In this document: positions 27,883 through 35,223 of the stretch, piece after piece | Numbering within the stretch: the stretch's first letter is position 1 | Layout: the number at the start of each line of letters is the position of its first letter | Notes under the pieces: generated by a model | Told to the model about the DNA's origin: nothing | The model's input: the letters and a program-made list of their open reading frames with translations, nothing else | Databases searched by the model: none | Translations under genes and position numbers: made by a program | Source: Bacillus sp. sid0103 | GTDB taxonomy: Bacteria > Bacillota > Bacilli > Bacillales_B > DSM-18226 | NCBI RefSeq assembly: GCF_019219025.1 | Contig: NZ_JAHUWN010000012.1 | Span: 62,001-126,000, forward strand | Direction: 5' to 3' | Length of the DNA: 64,000 nucleotides

Positions 27883-28782
27883 ATGAAAAAATGGGTATCT
27901 GCTCTTATGCTTGTTATACTTGTGTTTTCTTTAGCTGCATGCGGGCAAACTGAAAAAAATACTGGTGAAGGTAAGAAAGAAACGACAACAAAAGAAGTCT
28001 TTAAAATTGGTGCCATTCCTGATCAGAATGCTGCAGATTTAGAAAAAGGAATGACAGCGGTAGCTAAATATCTTAGCGAAAAGACTGGGATGAAAGTGGA
28101 ATTTGTACCGTCAGTTGATTACGCAGCACTAGTGACTGCTTTCCAACGTGGTGAAATCCATATGGCCTGGTTTGGCGGATTAACAAGTGTACAAGCTAGA
28201 AACCTTGTCCCTGATGCAGAGTCGATCGTTCAACGACCACGTGATGCTGAATTCCATTCTGTATTTATTACTCAATCATCAGAAAATATCAGCAAGCTGG
28301 AAGAACTAAAAGGAAAGTCCTTTACTTTTGGCAGTGAAAGTTCAACATCCGGCCATTTAATGCCACGTTACTTTTTAACAGAAGCCGGAATTGATGCAAA
28401 TAAAGACTTCGATGGCAAACCTAATTTCTCTGGGTCACATGATACAACCTACAAGTTAGTTGAATCGGGTGCCTTTAAAGCAGGTGCATTAAATGAAGCT
28501 GTTTGGGAAGCTGCAGTAAAAGAAGGAAAAGTCGATACGAATAAAGTGAAAGTTTTCTACACAACTCCTGCTTACTATGACTATAACTGGACAATCAATA
28601 GTAATGTCGAGGATGTCTTTGGCAAAGGAACAAAGCAAAAAGTAAAAGACGCCCTTCTATCCATTACTGGCGATCAAAAGGATATTGCAGATTTATTCCA
28701 AACTGACAGCTTTGTTGAAACAAATAACGATAATTACAAAAAGATTGAAAAGGTAGCGAAAGAGTTACAGATTATTAAATAG
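27883..28782 (+). CDS. phnD: Phosphonate/phosphite ABC transporter substrate-binding lipoprotein
   Basis: A 299-residue lipoprotein with lipobox LAACG near residue 20. The mature part is PhnD-like: IGAIPDQNAADLEKGM, then FVPSVDYAALVTAFQRGEI and MAWFGGLTSVQA, which form the ligand pocket in this family. It delivers phosphonate, phosphite or a related compound; the exact ligand cannot be read from sequence. Good GGTGG site upstream. It heads an operon with phnC and phnE. Confidence 0.92.
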   Translation: MKKWVSALMLVILVFSLAACGQTEKNTGEGKKETTTKEVFKIGAIPDQNAADLEKGMTAVAKYLSEKTGMKVEFVPSVDYAALVTAFQRGEIHMAWFGGLTSVQARNLVPDAESIVQRPRDAEFHSVFITQSSENISKLEELKGKSFTFGSESSTSGHLMPRYFLTEAGIDANKDFDGKPNFSGSHDTTYKLVESGAFKAGALNEAVWEAAVKEGKVDTNKVKVFYTTPAYYDYNWTINSNVEDVFGKGTKQKVKDALLSITGDQKDIADLFQTDSFVETNNDNYKKIEKVAKELQIIK

Positions 28783-28795
28783 TAGGTGGCTTAAA

Positions 28796-29548
28796 ATGTC
28801 TTCAAAAACTATGATTGAAGCAATAAATATATCGAAACAATTTGAGCGGAAGATAGCCTTATCTTCCCTTTCTTTTTCTATTAAGCAAGGCGATATGGTT
28901 GCGTTAATTGGACCAAGCGGTGCCGGAAAAACAACATTATTAAATTCCATAGCAGGACTTGTGCCTATCCAAAGTGGGGAGCTTTTAATTGACAGCGACC
29001 CGATAGCAACCTACAAAAAAGGCAAAAAATTTGCTAAAAAGGTAGGAGTGATTCGCCAACAATTTGATTTGATTGGGTCCATTGCAGTAATCCACAATGT
29101 TCTCGCTGGTCGATTAGCTGACTGGGGCGTTTTCAAATCCCTCTTCTCTTTGCTAATCCCACAAGAAAAAGAAGTTGCATTGAATGCACTTGAAAAAGTT
29201 GGTCTGGCAGATAAAATGTACGACATCACATCCACTTTATCTGGAGGCGAACAGCAGCGGGTTGCCATGGCAAGATTAATGGTTCAAAATCCGGAAGTAA
29301 TTTTAGCTGACGAACCAGTAGCCTCACTTGACCCGGCACGGGCCGAAGATGTTTTAGCCATGCTGATCAAAATCGTTTCTGAGCAAAAACAAACGTTAAT
29401 GGCCAGTTTACATTCAGTCGAATATGCTCGAAAATATTTTACTAGAATCATAGCCCTTAAAAATGGGGAAATCCTTTTTGATTTGCCAACTGAAAACGTA
29501 ACAGATGATTTGTTAACTGACCTTTATCGAATAAAGGAGCAAGAGTAA
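28796..29548 (+). CDS. phnC: Phosphonate-type ABC transporter ATPase
   Basis: A 250-residue ABC ATPase with Walker A GPSGAGKTTLL, signature LSGGEQQRVAMARLM and Walker B ILADEPVASLDP. The order and similarity place it in the PhnC group. It energises uptake with the neighbouring PhnD and fused PhnE. The gap to phnD is 13 bases and to phnE one base, so the three genes are cotranscribed. Confidence 0.93.
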   Translation: MSSKTMIEAINISKQFERKIALSSLSFSIKQGDMVALIGPSGAGKTTLLNSIAGLVPIQSGELLIDSDPIATYKKGKKFAKKVGVIRQQFDLIGSIAVIHNVLAGRLADWGVFKSLFSLLIPQEKEVALNALEKVGLADKMYDITSTLSGGEQQRVAMARLMVQNPEVILADEPVASLDPARAEDVLAMLIKIVSEQKQTLMASLHSVEYARKYFTRIIALKNGEILFDLPTENVTDDLLTDLYRIKEQE

Positions 29549-29549
29549 G

Positions 29550-31187
29550 ATGTGGCGACAAACATCAGTATTAGGCCGGTATAATCGCGTCATTCTTACG
29601 TTGCTATTGATAGCCGTTTTCGTTTGGAGTTTGTTTTCAATACAGTGGAGTGCCGACCTTTTTCATGCCGGTGGAATACCAACCATGCTGCAAATATTTG
29701 AAGGACTGATTCAACCTAATTTGTCAGTAGAGGTATTAACAAAAGGGCTTGAATCTGCCTGGATAACACTGGCATATGCTGTTGCCGGAATGTCTCTTGC
29801 TCTTATTTATGCATTCATTGTAGGGGTTCTTGCATCTGGAGTGTTAACATCAAGCAAGGTGGCTCGATTAACATCAAAAATATGCTTTAGGGGAATTTTA
29901 GGATTTACTCGTTCGATTCATGAATTAATATGGGCATGGCTTTTCGTTGCGGCTGTTGGCCTCTCCCCTTATGCTGCTATATTTGCCCTAGCTATTCCAT
30001 ACGGGGGAATCCTTGGGCGTATTTTTGCAGATATGTTAAATGATGTACCTGCACCGCCAATCACCGCTTTAAGTTCATCAGGAGCATCAAAACTTCAAAT
30101 CCTAATTTATGGCTATTTTCCATTGGTTTGGTCAGACATGATCAGCTATACATTGTACCGATTTGAATGTGCAATTCGCTCATCGGCCATTATGAGTTTT
30201 GTCGGCCTCGGAGGTCTAGGTTACCAAATTCAATTATCACTCGCAGATTTAAAATATGATCAAGTTTGGACCTATGTGTATTTTCTAATTGGGTTGGTCC
30301 TATTGGTAGATTTATGGAGTAATTACGTCAGAAAAGGATATACGGAGAGAAAAAGACGTAAGGGTTTCAGTCATGGCTGGCTTTATGTCCTTTTCGCCCT
30401 GCTGTTAATTATTTGTTCTTGGGGGTTTATCACGGTAGCAGAGAATGCTCAATTATTTGAATTAATGTCTAATAAGAATATTGAATATGCGAAAAAGTTC
30501 TTTGGTGGTTTAATTGGATTAAACGATAAGCATCCTGCCTTCTTTAATGCTGGCAACTGGAGTGCTGCACAGAAACTCACACTTGAAACGCTGGAAATGA
30601 GTATCATGGCTATTGGATTTGCAACCATTGCTGCTTTCTTAACGGTGATTCCAGCGGCTAGAAATATCGCAAATGGGAGATTAACCTCATCAAAGAAATG
30701 GTATAGCTGGATCCTTTATGGGCTTGTCCGCATCCTCTATATCTTTTCCCGATCTGTTCCTGAGTTACTTTGGGCAATGATGATTATTTTTATTTTTAAA
30801 CCTGGCTTATTGCCTGGCGCAATCGCCCTTGCACTCCATAACTTTGGAATACTGGGTAAGCTCTGGGCAGAAGTGATTGAGGATATGGATCCGCGTCCAA
30901 TACGGAACTTAGCATCTGCGGGTGCATCGAAAATCCAAATCTTCTTCTACGGGATCCTGCCAACGGTCTTACCTAGATTTCTCACTTATATCCTTTATCG
31001 CTGGGAAGTTATCATGAGAACCACCATTGTGGTTGGTTTTGTCGGAGCTGGCGGACTTGGGATGGAGTTTAAGCTATCAATGAGCTATTTCCAATATACA
31101 CAGATTACCTTGTTGCTGCTTTGTTATATGATCTTAGTCATAATCGCTGATTTTGCATCAGAAAGTACGAGAAAAGCCGTAAAATAA
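29550..31187 (+). CDS. phnE: Fused double PhnE-type permease
   Basis: A 545-residue membrane protein made of two PhnE-like permease domains. Each half has an EAA-type loop: ALSSSGASKLQILIYGYFP near residue 170 and NLASAGASKIQIFFYGILP near residue 445. Each half is followed by a VGLGGLG or VGAGGLG block. In many bacteria these are two separate genes (phnE1, phnE2) or one homodimer-forming gene; here one chain likely forms the whole pore. It is coupled to phnC by one base. The stop is followed within bases by a tandem repeat array. Confidence 0.9.
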   Translation: MWRQTSVLGRYNRVILTLLLIAVFVWSLFSIQWSADLFHAGGIPTMLQIFEGLIQPNLSVEVLTKGLESAWITLAYAVAGMSLALIYAFIVGVLASGVLTSSKVARLTSKICFRGILGFTRSIHELIWAWLFVAAVGLSPYAAIFALAIPYGGILGRIFADMLNDVPAPPITALSSSGASKLQILIYGYFPLVWSDMISYTLYRFECAIRSSAIMSFVGLGGLGYQIQLSLADLKYDQVWTYVYFLIGLVLLVDLWSNYVRKGYTERKRRKGFSHGWLYVLFALLLIICSWGFITVAENAQLFELMSNKNIEYAKKFFGGLIGLNDKHPAFFNAGNWSAAQKLTLETLEMSIMAIGFATIAAFLTVIPAARNIANGRLTSSKKWYSWILYGLVRILYIFSRSVPELLWAMMIIFIFKPGLLPGAIALALHNFGILGKLWAEVIEDMDPRPIRNLASAGASKIQIFFYGILPTVLPRFLTYILYRWEVIMRTTIVVGFVGAGGLGMEFKLSMSYFQYTQITLLLLCYMILVIIADFASESTRKAVK

Positions 31188-31660
31188 GGAATGTCATCAT
31201 GGAAGCCGATGAAGGATAAAACTGGTTAGAATGAAGATGAAATGTCTTTCATTGAACCGATGAAGGAAAAGACTGGTTGGAGTAAAGATGAAATGTCTTT
31301 CATTGAGCTGATGAAGGACAAGACTGGTTGGAGTAAAGATGAAATGTCTTTCATTGAGCCGATGAATTACAAGACTGGTTGGAATGAAGATGAAATGTCT
31401 TTCATTGAACCGATGAAGGACAAAACTGGTTGGAATGAAGATGAAATGTCTTTCATTGAGCCGATGAAGGACAAAACTGGTTGGAATAAAGATGAAATGT
31501 CTTTCATTGAGCCGATGAAGGACAAAACTGGTTGGAGTAAAGATGAAATGTCTTTCATTGAGCCGATGAAGGACAAAACTGGTTGGAGTAAAGATGAAAT
31601 GTCTTTCATTGAGCCGATGAAGGACAAAACTGGTTGGAGTAAAGATGAAATGTCTTTCAT
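31188..31660. repeat. 51-bp tandem repeat array
   Basis: About nine units of 51 bp, starting GATGAAATGTCTTTCATTGA, follow the phnE stop. Eight are near-identical and the first is degenerate (it carries an in-frame TAG). The unit length is a multiple of three, so one plus frame (unit DEMSFIEPMKDKTGWSK) and two minus frames are open throughout. No ribosome binding site is apparent. Each unit can form a small hairpin (TTCAT/ATGAA). Differences between units are scattered and mostly non-synonymous, which gives little evidence of coding. Confidence 0.9.
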
Positions 31661-31698
31661 AAAGGGATGTGACACTTAGATCGCTCTATGATTATATT

Positions 31699-31729
31699 TG
31701 TCCGCAATAGACCTTATTGCGGACATTTT
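31699..31729 (+). terminator. Terminator after the repeat array
   Basis: TGTCCGCAATA pairs perfectly with TATTGCGGACA and is followed by TTTTG. It may terminate the phn transcript. Confidence 0.75.
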
Positions 31730-31825
31730 GATTAGTTTCGGCACTAGGAATGTCGCACACTAGCAAACAGATAGCATTTGCTAGCTTAATGCTATCTCCT
31801 TAATAACCTTCTTATAACACTCTAG

Positions 31826-32119
31826 TTAGCTTGGATTTTTATTAAAGTCATTCGGTTGTTGCGCTTTCCTGACTAACTTACCTCCATCAAAATGCCGTCC
31901 ATAGGTTGTTACAATTTCAGCTGATTCTTCATAAGTTGGGATATAGCCATTTGCCTTCCATGTCAAAAAATACGATTGTACCTTTCCACTATTGAATTGT
32001 TCCCCCCTTGTAACCGATACCACTGCAGGCGGCGGAATCTCTACATTTCGATCCCCTAAAATAAATGCCCCTCCATATTTCTTATTAGGATCAATTTGCT
32101 TCTCCCATTTCTTTTTCAT
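31826..32119 (-). CDS. Hypothetical small protein
   Basis: A 97-residue soluble, basic protein of unknown family. It contains GGAFILGDRNVEIPPPA and a later TYGRHFDGGKLVRKAQQ. No membrane segment or known motif was seen. The ATG at 32119 lacks a clear ribosome binding site. It stands alone between the repeat region and the divergent MFS gene. Confidence 0.5.
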   Translation of the reverse strand: MKKKWEKQIDPNKKYGGAFILGDRNVEIPPPAVVSVTRGEQFNSGKVQSYFLTWKANGYIPTYEESAEIVTTYGRHFDGGKLVRKAQQPNDFNKNPS

Positions 32120-32289
32120 CTAGTAATAGGTTAAATACATTCATTGTTCAGGCAAAGAACGTTGCATACTATTCCCATCCAAGGAAATAATTGATGAAAG
32201 AGACTTGTATTTCTACGAACTTTTCCATTATCCTAATAATAGGAACCAAGTAACATCAAGACATCAAAGTATCTAGGAGTGAAAATTCT

Positions 32290-33462
32290 TTGCAATCAAA
32301 GTCCGCTTTACCGATTTTATTTGTAGTTATGTTTTTGGTGATGGTGGGATTTGGAATTATCATTCCAGTTTTACCTTTCTATGCCGAAGAAATTGGGGCG
32401 AACCCCACAGAATTAGGATTATTAATGGCCGTATATTCGCTTATGCAACTCATTTTCGCGCCAATGTGGGGGCAAGTTTCGGACCGAATTGGGCGTAAAC
32501 CAGTGATGATGATTGGAATTGCTGGACTTGGTTTATCCTTCCTCATTCAAGCCTTATCAACGGAACTTTGGATGTTATTTGCGGCTAGAATCATCGGCGG
32601 CATTCTTTCCTCTGCAAATATGCCAACAGCCATGGCCTATGTGGCAGATATCACCACGGAAGAAAACCGCGGTAAAGGAATGGGAATAGTCGGTGCAGCT
32701 ACAGGCTTAGGCTTTGTTTTTGGTCCTGCAATCGGTGGGATTTTCTCCAAATTCAGTTTGAACATGCCTTTTTATCTTGCAGCTGGATCCTCGTTTATTA
32801 CCTTAATCCTTGTTTTTCTCTTACTAAAAGAATCAAAACAGAAAAAAGAACCACATAGCAAAGAAAAGCCTTCGTTTTGGAAGGCGTTTAGTGGTGCAGT
32901 TACCGTCCTATATTTAGTGCAATTATTAATTTCCTTATCCCTATCTGGTTTGGAAGCAACATTTGCTTACTTTGCCGCTAAAAAAGCTGATTTAGGTGCC
33001 ATTCAACTTGGATATATTTTTATGATTATGGGGTTTGGAAGTGCAATCGTCCAGGGCGGTTTAGTTGGTAGATTGACTAAGAAATATGGTGAAAGGATGG
33101 TAATCCAGGCGGGAATCATTATTTCGGCCCTTGGATTTGGGTTGATTTTATTGGTGAATAGCTTTGCAACTGCTGCGCTTTTTTTAACGATTTTCGGTTT
33201 AGGTAACGGTGTAATTCGTCCAAGTGTCTCTTCTCTAATAACGAAGACCTCAAGTGCTGGCTATGGAAGTTCAACAGGCCTTTTATCTTCCTTTGACTCT
33301 CTTGGCCGAATTATTGGTCCGCCCCTTGGTGGATGGCTGTTTTCGATGGCAATTGGGCTCCCTTATATTTCTGGTGCGATCATTTCAATTGCAGCATTTA
33401 TTCTTTTTTTACTTTTTCGCCCGCAGAGGGCTGCAGTAAAAACAACAGATATTCCAAACTAG
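32290..33462 (+). CDS. MFS drug-efflux type transporter
   Basis: A 390-residue DHA1-type MFS transporter with 12 membrane segments. Motif A is GQVSDRIGRKPVMM after helix 2, and the drug-antiporter motif C appears as GAATGLGFVFGPAIGG in helix 5. The start is a TTG at 32290 with GGAG ten bases upstream. Substrates may include drugs or dyes; none can be named from sequence. It stands alone. Confidence 0.85.
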   Translation: MQSKSALPILFVVMFLVMVGFGIIIPVLPFYAEEIGANPTELGLLMAVYSLMQLIFAPMWGQVSDRIGRKPVMMIGIAGLGLSFLIQALSTELWMLFAARIIGGILSSANMPTAMAYVADITTEENRGKGMGIVGAATGLGFVFGPAIGGIFSKFSLNMPFYLAAGSSFITLILVFLLLKESKQKKEPHSKEKPSFWKAFSGAVTVLYLVQLLISLSLSGLEATFAYFAAKKADLGAIQLGYIFMIMGFGSAIVQGGLVGRLTKKYGERMVIQAGIIISALGFGLILLVNSFATAALFLTIFGLGNGVIRPSVSSLITKTSSAGYGSSTGLLSSFDSLGRIIGPPLGGWLFSMAIGLPYISGAIISIAAFILFLLFRPQRAAVKTTDIPN

Positions 33463-33530
33463 TTAGCATATGTTTTTAGGACATGCATAAAATGGGTTAC
33501 GAGCATGTAAGTCAAAAAGGAGCCCAGTTT

Positions 33531-33854
33531 ATGAAATTAAAAACCTTTATAAGTATTTGTTCCCTATTGGTCACCTTAGGTTTTGCAGCCTATCTCGATT
33601 CACCCTACTCATTTATAAATAAAGACTATGCCTATTCAGCCGATCAACCCGTGATGGCACAGCCTGTGGATGTGGAGCCTTCAAGTGATGTTCCAGTTTT
33701 GGAGGAGAAACTAGAGAAAATTGAAAAAATCGATGGCTATTTAGTAGAAACGTATCAGGAGTATGAAGTTTATAAAGACAAAGATGGAAATGTCATTAAA
33801 AGTGAGCCTACTGGAAAAATAGATACACTACAATATTGGGATTCTGAACAATAA
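33531..33854 (+). CDS. Exported small protein of unknown function
   Basis: A 107-residue protein with an N-terminal hydrophobic segment (KLKTFISICSLLVTLGFAA) that is a signal peptide or anchor. The rest is acidic, with VEPSSDVPVLEEKLEKIEKI and a C-terminal VYKDKDGNVIKSEPTGKI. I chose the ATG at 33531 with AAAGGAG upstream rather than an earlier in-frame ATG. A terminator follows at once. Confidence 0.7.
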   Translation: MKLKTFISICSLLVTLGFAAYLDSPYSFINKDYAYSADQPVMAQPVDVEPSSDVPVLEEKLEKIEKIDGYLVETYQEYEVYKDKDGNVIKSEPTGKIDTLQYWDSEQ

Positions 33855-33881
33855 AAACCGCTAATTAGCGGTTTTTTTGTT
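33853..33881 (+). terminator. Terminator
   Basis: AAAACCGCTAA pairs with TTAGCGGTTTT and is followed by TTTG. Confidence 0.8.
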
Positions 33882-33986
33882 TATAGGATTTATGGCTGAT
33901 ATTAACTATACAAAAAAAGACAGTCGATAATCCAATTTTTTCAGATTTTTAGACGTATTAAAAATACTTCCTTAAATTTCTTTCCA

Positions 33987-35060
33987 TTATTCACAACTAC
34001 TCGTATTATTCAACAAATTCAGCATATCGGCAAAGTCGAACGGAGCTTCTTTCCTAACACGTTCTGCAAACTGAGATACTAGCTTTAATGTTTCAATACT
34101 CTCTACTGGATAGTGCCCTGCAGCGCTTTCAGCAGATAACATGACAGCATTCGTTCCATCCATTACGCTCTGGAATACATCCATGACTTCCGCCCTTGTT
34201 GGTAAAGGGTTAACCACCATTGATTGCAGCATCTGTGTAGCTGTAATCACAAAGCTATCCAAACGATTACATTCTCTAATCATCGCTTTTTGCAAAAGTG
34301 GAATCCATTGGTAAGGTAGCTCCACACCCAGGTCACCTCGAGCAATCATCACTGCATCTGTCTCCTTACAGATTTCTTGGAAATTTTGGATTGCCTCGAT
34401 TGTTTCAATTTTAGCTACCAACTTAGGAGCAAATCCTTGTGCACTTTCAATAAAACTCCGTATTTCTTTGATATGCGATGCCTTGCGGACAAATGAGCAA
34501 GCAATGAAATCGACTTCTTCCCTTAATAGGAATTGAATATCCAGTTTATCTTTTTCAGTAATAGCAGGTAGGCTCGTTACAACACCTGGAAGATTTACTC
34601 CTTTACGGGAAGATATTTCTCCACCTGTCTTTACATTCGTGACCACTTTAGTTTGATCTACATCCGTAATAATCAATTCAACTGCTCCATCATTAATCAA
34701 AATTCGATTTTCCGGTTGCACATCCTTAACTAAATTTTCATAATCAACGCTTACCTGTTTCTCGTTTCCTAATACTTGATCAATATGAAGGGTAAAGGTC
34801 TGTCCCGTTTTGAGAGTAACTTTTTCACCTTCAACCTTACCCAAACGTATTTTTGGACCCTGAAGGTCACCTAACAATTTGATTTGATGTCCCGTTTCGT
34901 TGCTGAGTGATTTTATCAAACGAATAACGTTACTGTGGCTCTCATGGGTCCCATGGGAAAAATTCAATCTGGCAATCGTCATTCCATGATTAATTAGTTC
35001 AGTGAGAACTTTTTTATCATTACTTGATGGTCCAATGGTACAAACACAATCAATGGACAT
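33987..35060 (-). CDS. Short pyruvate kinase lacking the C-terminal domain
   Basis: A 357-residue pyruvate kinase with only the catalytic A/B domains. Active-site blocks are CTIGPSSNDK, ARLNFSHGTHE, GPKIRLG, FIACSFVRKA, AKIETIEAIQNF and MIARGDLGVELP. It ends after YPVESIETLKLVSQFAE, so the regulatory C domain (about 110 residues) and the Bacillus-specific extra PEP-utiliser-like domain are missing. It is probably a paralog of the main PykA, not its replacement. The stop is in frame with no sign of a truncation scar. It follows the kdp operon after a terminator. Confidence 0.88.
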   Translation of the reverse strand: MSIDCVCTIGPSSNDKKVLTELINHGMTIARLNFSHGTHESHSNVIRLIKSLSNETGHQIKLLGDLQGPKIRLGKVEGEKVTLKTGQTFTLHIDQVLGNEKQVSVDYENLVKDVQPENRILINDGAVELIITDVDQTKVVTNVKTGGEISSRKGVNLPGVVTSLPAITEKDKLDIQFLLREEVDFIACSFVRKASHIKEIRSFIESAQGFAPKLVAKIETIEAIQNFQEICKETDAVMIARGDLGVELPYQWIPLLQKAMIRECNRLDSFVITATQMLQSMVVNPLPTRAEVMDVFQSVMDGTNAVMLSAESAAGHYPVESIETLKLVSQFAERVRKEAPFDFADMLNLLNNTSSCE

Positions 35061-35163
35061 AGTTTCACCTCAATTTTATGGTTAAAAATTATTGTGCCCT
35101 AAGCTTTGATTTTAAAAGGAAGAATTGCAATTTAGTGGTGATAGGAAGACGACGGGAGCAATG

Positions 35164-35191
35164 AAAAAAAGAGCTGCCAAGATGGCAGCTC
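35164..35191 (-). terminator. Terminator of the kdp operon
   Basis: GAGCTGCCA pairs perfectly with TGGCAGCTC, and the minus strand follows with TTTTTTT. Confidence 0.9.
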
Positions 35192-35223
35192 CTGTTAACA
35201 TTGTATGAAAAGAAATCTCAATA

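Noticed and set aside
31188..31660. Tandem array taken as a CRISPR
   Set aside because: Units are contiguous with no unique spacers, 51 bp long, and no cas genes are near.
31367..31675. Minus-strand protein of repeated 17-residue units
   Set aside because: The frame is open only because the unit is a multiple of three with no stop in it; no start signal is present.
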